Assembly: GCF_022878925.1 (NCBI RefSeq)
Contig: NZ_CP084628.1
Span: forward strand, 1,116,001 to 1,180,000
Length of the DNA: 64,000 bases
Source of the DNA: Caballeronia sp. TF1N1
GTDB taxonomy: Bacteria > Pseudomonadota > Gammaproteobacteria > Burkholderiales > Burkholderiaceae
Reading direction: 5' to 3'
This document shows, piece by piece, positions 1 to 8,378 of this stretch. The notes below the pieces were generated by a model. That model did not search any database and was not told the DNA's origin. It saw only the letters and a program-made list of their open reading frames with translations. Every line of letters begins with the position of its first letter. Within the stretch, counting starts at the first letter, position 1. A program made the position numbers and the translations under genes.

Positions 1-1
1 C

Positions 2-889
2 CGTATCGGCGTGGACCTGGAACTCGACGACTGGACGCGCATCGGCCGCGGCACGCCGACGCTCGTCGACTTGCAACCGTCCGGACGCTTTCTGATGGAA
101 GAGTTTTACTACGCGGGCGGTTTGCCCGGCGTGATCCGGCGTCTGGGCGAAGCGGGCTTGCTGCCGTATCCCGACGCGCTGACGGCCAACGGCCGCTCAC
201 TCTGGGACAACACGAAAGACGCGCCCATCCACGACGCCGAGGTGATTCGTCCACTCGACCGCCCGCTCGTGGAAGACGGCGCGCTGTGCATTTTGCGAGG
301 CAATCTCGCGCCGAACGGCGCGGTGCTCAAGCCGTCCGCCGCGACGCCGGCGTTGCTCAAGCATCGCGGCCGGGCGGTCGTGTTCGAGAACTTCGACGAC
401 TACAAGGCGAGGATCGGCGATCCCGAATTGAACGTCACCGCCGATTCGATCCTGGTCATGAAGAACTGCGGCCCGAAGGGTTATCCGGGCATGGCCGAAG
501 TCGGCAACATGGGCTTGCCGCCGAAGCTGTTGGCGCAGGGCGTGACCGACATGGTGCGCATCTCCGACGCCCGCATGAGCGGCACGGCTTACGGCACGGT
601 GGTGCTGCATGTAGCGCCCGAAGCGCGCGCCGGTGGTCCGCTCGCGGTGGTGGAAGAAGGCGACTGGATCGAGATGGACTGCTTCGCGGGGCGCCTGCAT
701 CTGGACATCAGCGACGAGGCGCTGAGGACACGTCTCGCCCGCTGGGCGGAAGAACCGCGCAAAGCGGGCGAGAACACGAGCGGCTACGGCAAGCTGTATA
801 TCGATCACGTTTTGCAAGCCGATCAGGGCTGCGACTTCGACTTTCTCGTGGGATGCCGTGGCGCCGATGTTCCGCGCCATTCCCATTGA
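2..889 (+). CDS. IlvD/Edd-family dehydratase, C-terminal half (cut by window edge)
   Basis: The reading frame is open from base 2 and ends at 889, giving about 295 residues of the roughly 580 usual for this family; the start lies outside the window. IlvD/Edd enzymes use an Fe-S cluster to dehydrate dihydroxy-acids or sugar acids. Visible family signatures are KNCGPKGYPGM (around base 470) and DARMSGTAYG (around base 570), the latter holding the serine proposed as catalytic base. The cluster-binding cysteines would be upstream and cannot be checked. The sequence looks closer to the L-arabinonate/sugar-acid dehydratase branch than to biosynthetic IlvD, but substrate assignment from half a protein is an inference. 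Confidence 0.88.
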   Translation, partial: RIGVDLELDDWTRIGRGTPTLVDLQPSGRFLMEEFYYAGGLPGVIRRLGEAGLLPYPDALTANGRSLWDNTKDAPIHDAEVIRPLDRPLVEDGALCILRGNLAPNGAVLKPSAATPALLKHRGRAVVFENFDDYKARIGDPELNVTADSILVMKNCGPKGYPGMAEVGNMGLPPKLLAQGVTDMVRISDARMSGTAYGTVVLHVAPEARAGGPLAVVEEGDWIEMDCFAGRLHLDISDEALRTRLARWAEEPRKAGENTSGYGKLYIDHVLQADQGCDFDFLVGCRGADVPRHSH

Positions 890-908
890 CGCCCGCGCGT
901 TCTGCCTG

Positions 909-1103
909 TCAGCCGCGCGCTCCGAAGGCGCGCTGGATTTTCTTCTCGGTGTTGTACTGGCTGAGCGCGTAGACCGACCAGATCGCGGCAGGAATCCAGC
1001 CAATCAACGTGATCTGAAGAAGCAGGCAAATGATGCCGGCAATCGGTCGGCCGATCGTGAAGAACTGCAGCCACGGAAGGATGAGTGCGAGCAAGAGACG
1101 CAT
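909..1103 (-). CDS. YqaE/Pmp3 family membrane peptide
   Basis: A 64-residue protein made almost entirely of two hydrophobic segments (LLLALILPWLQFF and AGIICLLLQITLIGWIPAAIW) joined by a GRP turn, the hallmark of the YqaE/Pmp3 (UPF0057) proteolipids. These are small inner-membrane proteins often induced by salt, cold or membrane stress; the biochemical role is unsettled. The ATG at 1103 is preferred over one 13 codons upstream because GAGGA lies just before it and the hydrophobic domain begins immediately after. It is divergent from the kinase gene that starts at 1227. Confidence 0.85.
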   Translation of the reverse strand: MRLLLALILPWLQFFTIGRPIAGIICLLLQITLIGWIPAAIWSVYALSQYNTEKKIQRAFGARG

Positions 1104-1226
1104 ATGCGGTCCTCGGATGTGATGGTCTGGTGACTTTACCATCCGCGTTGCACCTGCTTGCGCGATCCCATAACATGAGGCCGGGACTTACTTTGCCGAA
1201 CTCGCCAAACGCCCGGCCGACATTCG

Positions 1227-2255
1227 ATGACCGAAGCCACCGACCTCGCGCACCTTGTTGACGCGTTGCGCCAGCATCGCCTGCTCGATGCCGACGAAGA
1301 ACCGCGCTTCACGCGCCTGACGGGTGGCGTGTCTTCGGATATCTGGCGCGTCGATGCGCGCCGCGCTACGTTCTGCATCAAGCGCGCGCTCGGCAGGCTC
1401 AAGGTCGCGGCGGACTGGCATGCGCCCGTCAGCCGCAATGCCGCCGAAGCCGCGTGGCTGCGCTGTGTCGCGACCTGGCTGCCGCACGCGGTGCCTGCGC
1501 TTCTGTTCGAAGACGCGCCGCTCGGCTGCTTCGCGATGGCGTATCTTCCTGCGGAATATAACCCCGTCTGGAAGGCGAAGCTGCTGAAAGGCGAGATCGA
1601 CGACACTTTCGCCGCGCAAGTCGGTTTCCTTCTTGCGCAGATTCATGAGCAAAGCGCGGGGTCGGCTGCGCTCGCGGCGCAGTTCGCGAATCACGATACC
1701 TTCGAGTCCATCCGCATCGAGCCTTATCTGCGGGCGACAGCCGCGCGTCATCCCGACCTGGCGAACACACTCGGCGATCTGGCGGATTCGGTTTCGGCTG
1801 CGCGCATCGCGCTGGTTCATGGCGACGTGAGCCCGAAGAACATCCTGTGCGGTGCCGACGGCCCCGTCTTTCTCGATGCCGAGTGCGCAACCTACGGCGA
1901 TCCGGCCTTCGACCTCGCGTTCTGCCTGAATCACCTCGTCCTGAAGAGCTTTCTCAATCCGCATTGGCGTGAACGCTATGCCGGAAGCTTCGACGCACTG
2001 AGCGGTCGATATCTGGCGGCTGTCGATTGGGAACCAGCGGAACGCATGGATCTGCGTTGCGCGCGGCTCTTGCCGGCATTGTTGCTCGCGCGGGTCGATG
2101 GCAAATCGCCCGTCGAGTATCTGCAAGATCCAGCCGACATACAGGCGGTGCGCGAACTTGCGCGCGGCCTTCTCATCGAACCGGTCGATTCCCTTGCGCA
2201 ATGGCGAAAGCGCTGGAACGAGGCGGCATCCATCGATAAACCCGCGGGAGTCTGA
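1227..2255 (+). CDS. Aminoglycoside-phosphotransferase-fold small-molecule kinase
   Basis: 342 residues with the APH/choline-kinase fold signatures: an N-terminal lobe with FCIKRAL (nucleotide-binding lysine), Brenner loop HGDVSPKN around residues 198-205 (catalytic Asp and Asn), and LDAECATYGDPAFDLA around 216-231 (metal-binding Asp). Such kinases phosphorylate small hydroxylated metabolites or drugs with ATP; nothing here indicates resistance. The stop is followed after two bases by the start of the enolase-like gene, so the two are almost certainly co-translated and probably act in one pathway. The substrate is unknown; a product carrying a phosphate that the enolase-like partner then handles is an inference. 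Confidence 0.85.
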   Translation: MTEATDLAHLVDALRQHRLLDADEEPRFTRLTGGVSSDIWRVDARRATFCIKRALGRLKVAADWHAPVSRNAAEAAWLRCVATWLPHAVPALLFEDAPLGCFAMAYLPAEYNPVWKAKLLKGEIDDTFAAQVGFLLAQIHEQSAGSAALAAQFANHDTFESIRIEPYLRATAARHPDLANTLGDLADSVSAARIALVHGDVSPKNILCGADGPVFLDAECATYGDPAFDLAFCLNHLVLKSFLNPHWRERYAGSFDALSGRYLAAVDWEPAERMDLRCARLLPALLLARVDGKSPVEYLQDPADIQAVRELARGLLIEPVDSLAQWRKRWNEAASIDKPAGV

Positions 2256-2257
2256 AT

Positions 2258-3541
2258 ATGAGCAGCGCGATTACATCCGTCCACGGCCGCCGCATTTGGG
2301 ATTCGCGCGGACGTCCGACCGTGGAAGTGGAAGTGACGCTGGCAAGCGGCGCCAAAGGACGCGGCATGGCCCCGGCGGGCGCTTCTCGCGGGCGTTTCGA
2401 GGCGGTGGATCGGCGCGACGGGGCGGCCGCGCTGGGCGGCTTCGGCGTGAGCGATGCGTTACGCGGTATCGACGATGAAATCGCGGCGGCGCTTATCGGC
2501 ATGGATGCGCTCGAGCAGACGCAAATCGATGCGCGTCTGATCGAACTCGATGGCACCGAGGACAAATCGCGGCTTGGCGGCAATGCGTTGATCGCGACGT
2601 CGCTTGCGGTTCTGCATGCCGCGGCGGCAGACCGTCGGCAGCCGCTGTGGGCTTATGTCGCCAACGGCCGAACCGTCAGCATTCCGATCCCGGAAATCCA
2701 GATCTTCGGCGGCGGCGCGCATGCTGGCCAGCGTATCGACATTCAGGACCTGATGGTCATGGCGCCATCCGCGAAAAGTTTCGACGAAGCGCTGGAGATG
2801 ACCGCCGAGGTCTATCTGGCTGCGGGCAGGATCATGGCGAAGCGTGGTCATCTTGCCGGTGTCGCCGACGAAGGCGGGCACTGGCCCGTGTTCGAGAGCA
2901 ACGAAGCGGCGCTGGATACGCTCGTCGCGGCTATCGAAGAAGCGGGGTTCGTTCCGGGCGAGCAAGTCGCCATTTCGCTCGATATCGCCGCATCCGAATT
3001 CGGCTCGGGCGGGCGTTACAAGCTCGGCCTGGAGCGCCGCGAGCTCGACAGCGACGCCATGTGCGAACTGATGCTCCGATGGTGCGACCGTTACCCGATC
3101 GTGTCGATGGAAGACCCGTTGAGCGAGGACGATGCGGCCGGCTTGCGCCGATTCACGGCAGCGGTGGGAGAACGCGTGCAGGTGATCGGCGACGATTACC
3201 TCGTGACGAACGCGGCGCGCATCGCAAAGGCCGCCGAGCAACGCGATGTCAACGCTGTCCTCATCAAGTTGAATCAGGCGGGTACGGTGACGGAGACGCA
3301 TGCGGCGCTGGAAGCGGGAAAGAACGCGGGGTTTGGCACGATCGTATCGGCGCGCTCGGGTGAGACGGAGGATACGACCATCGTGCATCTTGCCGTTGGC
3401 TGGAATGCGGGCCAGCTCAAAGTCGGCTCGTTCTCGCGCTCGGAACGCATGGCCAAGTGGAACGAGGCGATTCGCGTGGAAGAAGCGCTTGGCGACGCGG
3501 CACAGTTTGCGGGTATGTCGATGCTCGGTCGCAGGCCATAG
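2258..3541 (+). CDS. Divergent enolase paralogue (enolase-like lyase)
   Basis: 427 residues, full enolase length and domain order. Conserved elements include DSRGRPT (15-21), GGAHA with His155, DEGG with Glu205, metal ligands Asp242, Glu285 and Asp312, LIKLNQ with Lys337, SGETEDTT, and GQLK with Lys388. Several near-invariant positions differ: the mobile loop GASTG is GASRG (41-45), the catalytic Glu of the DIQEFM motif is Asp164, and the His before RSGET is Ala365. Housekeeping enolase should be encoded elsewhere, so this is probably a paralogue with a changed substrate; enolase-type CPEP synthase of phosphinothricin synthesis is a known precedent. It follows the kinase gene by two bases. 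Exact reaction unknown. Confidence 0.85.
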   Translation: MSSAITSVHGRRIWDSRGRPTVEVEVTLASGAKGRGMAPAGASRGRFEAVDRRDGAAALGGFGVSDALRGIDDEIAAALIGMDALEQTQIDARLIELDGTEDKSRLGGNALIATSLAVLHAAAADRRQPLWAYVANGRTVSIPIPEIQIFGGGAHAGQRIDIQDLMVMAPSAKSFDEALEMTAEVYLAAGRIMAKRGHLAGVADEGGHWPVFESNEAALDTLVAAIEEAGFVPGEQVAISLDIAASEFGSGGRYKLGLERRELDSDAMCELMLRWCDRYPIVSMEDPLSEDDAAGLRRFTAAVGERVQVIGDDYLVTNAARIAKAAEQRDVNAVLIKLNQAGTVTETHAALEAGKNAGFGTIVSARSGETEDTTIVHLAVGWNAGQLKVGSFSRSERMAKWNEAIRVEEALGDAAQFAGMSMLGRRP

Positions 3542-3557
3542 GAGCGCGTCCGTTAAG

Positions 3558-3590
3558 AGGCCGAAGCGAACCGTTCCGGTGCCTTTTTTA
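3558..3590 (+). terminator. Possible intrinsic terminator after the kinase-enolase unit
   Basis: An imperfect GC-rich hairpin (AGGC... GCCT with interrupted inner pairing) runs directly into six T residues at 3584-3589, 17 bases past the enolase-like stop. The stem is not perfect, so the call is tentative. Confidence 0.45.
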
Positions 3591-4045
3591 CAATATCCAG
3601 ACGAATAGTCAGCATATATTCCACGAAAAATACATAACGTGTGGAATTTAACCAGTGGCTGCTTCGTTCATTCCTCAAGCGATCGCGAGCGTTGGCGTGT
3701 GCGCGAGTATGTTGTGTTCGACGGTCTGGCAAATTGCTTGCTCATGTTGTGGGCCTTAAGGCGTCAGTCACGCCTTCGTTTCAACATGGTCTGGAACTTG
3801 CCGCGAAGAAAGCATGATCCATCGGTGTGCGTAATTGCGCATCGACGCGCAAAGATAAATGCACCGATGAACGAAGCGCCAGCGGCAAAGCAACAATGCG
3901 TGGCATTTTGGACTATGCTGGCCTGAGCACTATCGAACGATGGGCAGGTGTGGGCAACACGGCATGGCAGCGTGCACACCATTTGATTCGTCCCCCTTAC
4001 TAGCGTACCCGCATCATGAAAAATGATGCGGAAGCGGAGAGGCGC
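3591..4045. other. Intergenic region upstream of the glycosyltransferase, AT-richer than surroundings
   Basis: No convincing gene. A 7-base inverted repeat, ATTCCAC (3618-3624) and GTGGAAT (3641-3647), sits in an AT-rich stretch and could be an operator or part of a promoter for the gene starting at 4046. A reading frame at 3639-3926 has no recognisable product and poor codon character. Confidence 0.5.
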
Positions 4046-5269
4046 ATGAAAATCGCGTTTGTTGTCGACAGCTATCCTGTTGCATCGGAAACCTTCGTGG
4101 TCCGTCAGATCGCGGGATTCGCGGAACGAGGACATCATGTGGTCGTCCTTGCCGCGCGCTATGACGAAGGCGCCGACGATCCGCTCAAAGGCCAGATCGA
4201 ATTACGCATATTTCGTCGCAAACAGGGCACGGCGGCACGCATTGCGCATCTGGCGCGCTTCGGACTGAGCTCACTGTCAACGCCGGAAGGACGCAAACGC
4301 ATCGGCGTGGCCTGGCGCGCGGCGACGTCCGGTTGCCGCTCGACGCTGTTCGACCTCTCGGGCGGCGGAGCAATGTCGCACGAAAGTTTCGACGCGGTAA
4401 TCGCACATTTCGGTCCCCTCGGCGTGCGCGCCATGTATCTGCGCGATGCGGGCTATTTCGAAGGCCCCATCTCCACCGTCTTTCATGGCTTCGACATGAG
4501 CGATGAAGCGCTCGTCAAGCGTTATCTGCCGCACTACAAGCAGCTCTTCGGACGGGGGTCGCTGTCGCTGCCGGTCAGCGAATTCTGGCGGATGCGCCTG
4601 ATCGACTGGGGCGCGCCTGCATCGCGGACGCTCGTGCATCACGTGGGAGTGGATGTCGAGCAACTGCCGCTTGCCACCGACAAGCAGAAGCCCGGACGCC
4701 CGCTCAAAGTGCTGAGCGTGGGAAGATTCGTCGAGAAAAAAGGCCTTGAATATGCGATTGCCGGCGTTCGCGATTGCAGCCTGCCCGTGGAATACAACGT
4801 GATCGGCTACGGCCCACTTGAGGCCGACTTGCGCGCGATGGCCGCGAATAACCGCAATCCGGTCAACTTTCTCGGCGCGCGCGCACAGGACGAAGTGTTC
4901 GCGGAACTAAAGCGCACCGACGTGTTTCTGCTGCCGTCCGTGACGGCCGCCAACGGCGACATGGAAGGCATTCCGGTGTCGATCATGGAAGCAATGGCTA
5001 CCGGCGCGATCGTCGTCGCAACGCGTCATAGCGGCATTCCCGAACTTGTGGTGGATGGCGAGACCGGCGTGCTCGTCGACGAGCGTTCGGGGCCGAGCAT
5101 TTCCGCCGCGCTCGAAAAAATCGCCAAAGGACAGATCGACACCGACAAGATGCGCGCGACCGCGCGGCACACTATCGAAACGAACTTCAACAACCGCACG
5201 TTGCACGCGGAACTGGAGGCCATTCTGGTCGAGGCGCGCGCGGGCGAAGCGCGCGAGATCGCAACGTGA
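4046..5269 (+). CDS. GT4-type glycosyltransferase (WcaL/AmsK-like)
   Basis: 407 residues from the ATG at 4046, chosen because GGAGAGG lies just upstream and the Rossmann start MKIAFVVDSYPVASETFV follows at once. The retaining GT-B signature is present: VGRFVEKKGLEYAI in the nucleotide-sugar domain, and the E-x7-E motif EGIPVSIMEA followed by GIPELVVDGETG. Relatives such as WcaL and AmsK add sugars to lipid-linked exopolysaccharide repeat units at the cytoplasmic membrane face. It converges, 17 bases apart, on a glycoside-hydrolase-like lipoprotein gene and lies near an ATP-grasp polysaccharide gene, supporting a surface-polysaccharide role. Donor and acceptor sugars are unknown. Confidence 0.85.
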   Translation: MKIAFVVDSYPVASETFVVRQIAGFAERGHHVVVLAARYDEGADDPLKGQIELRIFRRKQGTAARIAHLARFGLSSLSTPEGRKRIGVAWRAATSGCRSTLFDLSGGGAMSHESFDAVIAHFGPLGVRAMYLRDAGYFEGPISTVFHGFDMSDEALVKRYLPHYKQLFGRGSLSLPVSEFWRMRLIDWGAPASRTLVHHVGVDVEQLPLATDKQKPGRPLKVLSVGRFVEKKGLEYAIAGVRDCSLPVEYNVIGYGPLEADLRAMAANNRNPVNFLGARAQDEVFAELKRTDVFLLPSVTAANGDMEGIPVSIMEAMATGAIVVATRHSGIPELVVDGETGVLVDERSGPSISAALEKIAKGQIDTDKMRATARHTIETNFNNRTLHAELEAILVEARAGEAREIAT

Positions 5270-5286
5270 TGCGGTCTCGCGCGGCA

Positions 5287-6618
5287 TCAGGAATCCGCAT
5301 GCGAGCGGACGAAATTCACGAAGCTCAGATACGTCGGCAAGATCGGCACGCTGTTGTGCATGATGCCGAAGGTGTGGTCGCCGCTGTCGAGCACGTAATA
5401 CATGGTGGATTGAATGTTGTGCGTCTTGCGGGCGTCGTAGAACGATTGCAATCGGGACTGCACGAACGCGCTCCGGTAGTCGTCGCTTTGTTCGGGATTG
5501 GCATTCCACTCGGTAATCATGAAGGGAACGCCGTAACGCGCCTTGCAGTATTGCGGCAGGTCGAAGTGCGGGCCCGCGCCATCCGAACCGATATCGAACA
5601 AATCGCCATAGACTTCGTAGTTATGCCATGTCGTCATGTCCCAGCGGACTACGGGATGACCGTTCGTGCCGTCCGGCTGATTGCCTTCCCATAACGCGTC
5701 CGATGCACCGATATCCGCCACGCAGAAGTTGATGCCGCACATGGCGTCGGGCTGCGCGGCCTTCACGCCGTCGATCAAACCGCGCATGACGCCGCGCATG
5801 ACCGGCCAGTTATCGTTGTTGAAGTCGGCGACATCCGTTCCGGCGCGATTCGAGTCGATTACAGTCTGAGCTCGGCGCGTGAGTTCGTTGCCGCATTCGT
5901 ACATCGTCACGCCGTAGGGCTTCAGCGTGCTCGCGACCGTCACGCCTGTGCTGTAGGCCTTGGCGTATGCCGCGGCCTCGCTCCCGAACAGGTTACCCCA
6001 GTCATCCGTCAATCCTTGTTGAATCAGACAGAACAGTTCGATGCCCGTTCCGTTCATGGCCCTCGCCATCCTTGCGACAGGTCTGAGTTCAGCCGACGTC
6101 TCATTGCACCCGAGCCGATAGATACTGCAACCCATGCCATTCAAAATGGCGATGGTTTGCGCGGGCGTGTAGAGATAATCGTAATGACCGTTCATGCCGA
6201 AGAACATGCCGGATTGCGCTGCGAGCGGTGTGCGCGGGTCCCGGCAAAGTAGCCAGTCATTCGACCACACATAGAATTGCCCGCTTGTGTTTCTCTGATA
6301 GATCTTTCCGCCCGACCAGAGAAGCATCAAAACGTTGGCAATGGATATTGCCGTGTCGTTCTGGAATACGACACCGTTATTCACCGTCCAGACGGAGCCG
6401 CGTTTGTCCACGATCGCGGTTGCGTCAGGAATGGTCGTGCCATCCGGCGATGGACCTTGCGACTCCGCTCTTGCAGTGGGATTCAGTTGTCTGGACCGCC
6501 CGGAAGCGCTCGATGTCGAGTTCGGTACGTCGCTTTCGCTTCCGCCTCCGCAGGCGGCCAATGTATAGGTTCCGGACAACGCGCCCAGGCTAGCTAAAAA
6601 TCTACGTCGATCAATCAT
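5287..6618 (-). CDS. Tat-signal lipoprotein with glycoside-hydrolase-like TIM barrel
   Basis: 443 residues from the ATG at 6618. The N-terminus has a twin-arginine motif DRRRFLA and a lipobox LAAC (Cys23), so the protein should be exported folded and lipid-anchored. The rest resembles clan-A glycoside hydrolases such as the GH39/GH5 groups: YECGNEL could supply the acid/base Glu at strand 4 and ITEWNAN the nucleophile Glu at strand 7. An upstream in-frame start would put 20 residues before the Tat motif and is unlikely. Convergent with the glycosyltransferase, it may trim or release the polysaccharide made nearby. Family assignment is from motifs only. Confidence 0.7.
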   Translation of the reverse strand: MIDRRRFLASLGALSGTYTLAACGGGSESDVPNSTSSASGRSRQLNPTARAESQGPSPDGTTIPDATAIVDKRGSVWTVNNGVVFQNDTAISIANVLMLLWSGGKIYQRNTSGQFYVWSNDWLLCRDPRTPLAAQSGMFFGMNGHYDYLYTPAQTIAILNGMGCSIYRLGCNETSAELRPVARMARAMNGTGIELFCLIQQGLTDDWGNLFGSEAAAYAKAYSTGVTVASTLKPYGVTMYECGNELTRRAQTVIDSNRAGTDVADFNNDNWPVMRGVMRGLIDGVKAAQPDAMCGINFCVADIGASDALWEGNQPDGTNGHPVVRWDMTTWHNYEVYGDLFDIGSDGAGPHFDLPQYCKARYGVPFMITEWNANPEQSDDYRSAFVQSRLQSFYDARKTHNIQSTMYYVLDSGDHTFGIMHNSVPILPTYLSFVNFVRSHADS

Positions 6619-7174
6619 CGAATATGCTAATCCGCCTTCTCGCGGAAAACTCCAATTACTCTGCGATAAAATCGCCATTCTTTAAACATAGTAGGAATGC
6701 GAACTAATAAATCGAAGGCGAAAGGATGCCTGCGCTGCCTTGACCAGAGGCGCGGTCGAGAGCCCTCGAGACCTGCGTTAAGCGATGACTGCGTTGACGC
6801 CAGGGACTACGCGGAACACTTCGAGTCTGAACGAATTCGGCCGGGATTTGCAGGTCGCTTCTCGAACTACAGAGTTGCGCAAACGCTTTTCCTTAACGGC
6901 GCTTCGTGAGGCGGCAATATGAAAAAACGTGAATGCGTCGTAAAGACAATGCAGAGAGCGTGATCGAAATCTTGAACCATCGATAACGCACGAACGCTTC
7001 GGGTAGCGAAGGCTTGCGAAATGCAACCCAACCGCGGACGCGACGTTGTTCAAGAGGAAGAGCTTTAGGGAAACGATGTGACGTGACGTGAACCGATGGC
7101 TCAGTGTGTTCACGTCACGCCTGAGTGACCAATGCGGGCGGTGTCAGCGTTTCGACAACCGCACACATGCCAAT
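6619..7174. other. Long non-coding interval with one strong inverted repeat
   Basis: About 556 bases between the lipoprotein start and the end of the ATP-grasp gene. No reading frame has a recognisable product. It must hold the lipoprotein promoter near 6620-6720, and it holds a perfect 12-base inverted repeat at 7082-7119. Base composition is less GC-rich than in the coding regions. Confidence 0.5.
7082..7119. repeat. Perfect 12-bp inverted repeat
   Basis: CGTGACGTGAAC (7082-7093) and its exact reverse complement GTTCACGTCACG (7108-7119) flank a 14-base spacer. It lies 55 bases past the stop of the ATP-grasp gene. No T-run follows on either strand, so a terminator is less likely than a protein-binding site or a structured RNA 3' end. 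The left arm is preceded by an overlapping TGACG repeat. Confidence 0.7.
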
Positions 7175-8071
7175 TCACCCGATCGTCCGCGTCGACATTT
7201 TCGGCGTGGATAACAGAGGCGCTGCCTGCAACATTTGCCCCCACTGATAATCCACGCTGTCCGGGAAGAGGGGATATAGTCCACCGCCCGGCGTGAAGGT
7301 CATTTCGCCGAAGAAGATCTTGCAGTCGGGTGCATAAAGATCCACGCGCACATAGTCGAAGGATGCCGACAACGCTCTCGCCTTGGCGAGGATCGCGTCG
7401 AGGTTGGCCGGGCGCTCGCAAGGCGTCGCACTACGCGGATAGTGTCCGATCCTGATGTCGAGGTGGTTCCACGATTCATCGAAGAAATCTCCGCGCGGAT
7501 GGCCCGTATAGCGATCGGAGATCAGCAGGACAAACAGCTTGGAAGGGCCCTCTTCGGGATTGAAGCAGTGGATCTTGAAGTCGGCGGGAATGTTGCCTTG
7601 TTCATCGAGAAGCAGGGCTTCGAAAAGCAGCCGTGGTTGAATCGCGCGGTAATGCCGCTCGCGCCCGGTTCTGGAAAAGTCGGTTGCAAGCCACCGGTCG
7701 GCAAGCGTCCTCAGTTCCTGATAACTCGTTTCCGCTTTGTCGCGGACGATCTTGACGAAGCCGCTGCCGTGATTGGCCTTCATGACGAAGGAGTCGGGCA
7801 ACGCCTCGAAATCCTCTTCGGTGAAGAGCTCGGACGCCTTGAGCAGCGGAATCAGATGTTCTTCGCCGATCACGCGCCTGACGAAGTCACGCACGATGAG
7901 CTTGTCGGCCAGATCGGTAAAGCGCGCGTCCGGGTTCAGACTGCGCCGGAGCATTTTCTCGTTGAAGGTTTCGGGATTTGCAAGACTCGGGAATCGCCCG
8001 ATCTTTCTGCGATGCTGCAGACGGAGGAAGAGTTCGTCGGGCATCCAATTTTTGAAGGCGTTCGCGATCAT
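7175..8071 (-). CDS. TupA-like ATP-grasp polysaccharide biosynthesis protein
   Basis: 298 residues. NPETFNEKMLRR near residue 33, LIVRDFVRR, SFVMKANHGSGFVKIV, PADFKIHCFN and DYVRVDLYAPDCKIFFGEMTFTPGGG are characteristic of the TupA-like ATP-grasp family found in capsule, O-antigen and teichuronopeptide clusters. Members are thought to ligate an amino group or amino acid to a sugar acid with ATP, through the Asp/Glu metal ligands in VDLY and GEMTF. It is transcribed alone from the interval at 8072-8378. Together with the glycosyltransferase and the hydrolase it forms a small polysaccharide-modification group. The exact ligation partners are unknown. Confidence 0.82.
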   Translation of the reverse strand: MIANAFKNWMPDELFLRLQHRRKIGRFPSLANPETFNEKMLRRSLNPDARFTDLADKLIVRDFVRRVIGEEHLIPLLKASELFTEEDFEALPDSFVMKANHGSGFVKIVRDKAETSYQELRTLADRWLATDFSRTGRERHYRAIQPRLLFEALLLDEQGNIPADFKIHCFNPEEGPSKLFVLLISDRYTGHPRGDFFDESWNHLDIRIGHYPRSATPCERPANLDAILAKARALSASFDYVRVDLYAPDCKIFFGEMTFTPGGGLYPLFPDSVDYQWGQMLQAAPLLSTPKMSTRTIG

Positions 8072-8378
8072 CGTGAATTAGATATTCATTCCGTTTTGGC
8101 GAAGCAGGGCACGCATAATGTGCCATATTCAAAATAATGCAGCTACTGAATAAGTCGCGGTGAAAATCGCAGCCTTTCAGACGTGAAGAAGGTCACGTGG
8201 GTCAAGTATGGCCAGCGACGTGGCTGGTTTTGTGCGCTAACGCACGTTGCGATGGAACGTAAGGGACGTCAAGTTCACGTCTTACTAAATGCGCGGAGTT
8301 TATTTCCAAAGCAAGCGCGTGAGGCCCGATATCTCAAGCTCTTTCGAATCTGTATGTAATCAGGTTGATAGATTGCGT
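8072..8378. other. Intergenic promoter region with several short palindromes
   Basis: 307 bases upstream of the ATP-grasp gene on the minus strand. It holds GTGCG-CTAA-CGCAC (8232-8245), CCAGC-N6-GCTGG (8212-8227) and a CACGTG box near 8195. These could be operators or a structured leader. No gene is seen. Confidence 0.45.

Noticed and set aside
3639..3926. Possible 95-codon gene before the glycosyltransferase
   Set aside because: Composition unlike real genes here, no ribosome site and no recognisable product.
6778..7113. Possible 111-codon minus-strand gene
   Set aside because: Its start falls inside the 12-bp inverted repeat, with no ribosome site and no recognisable product.
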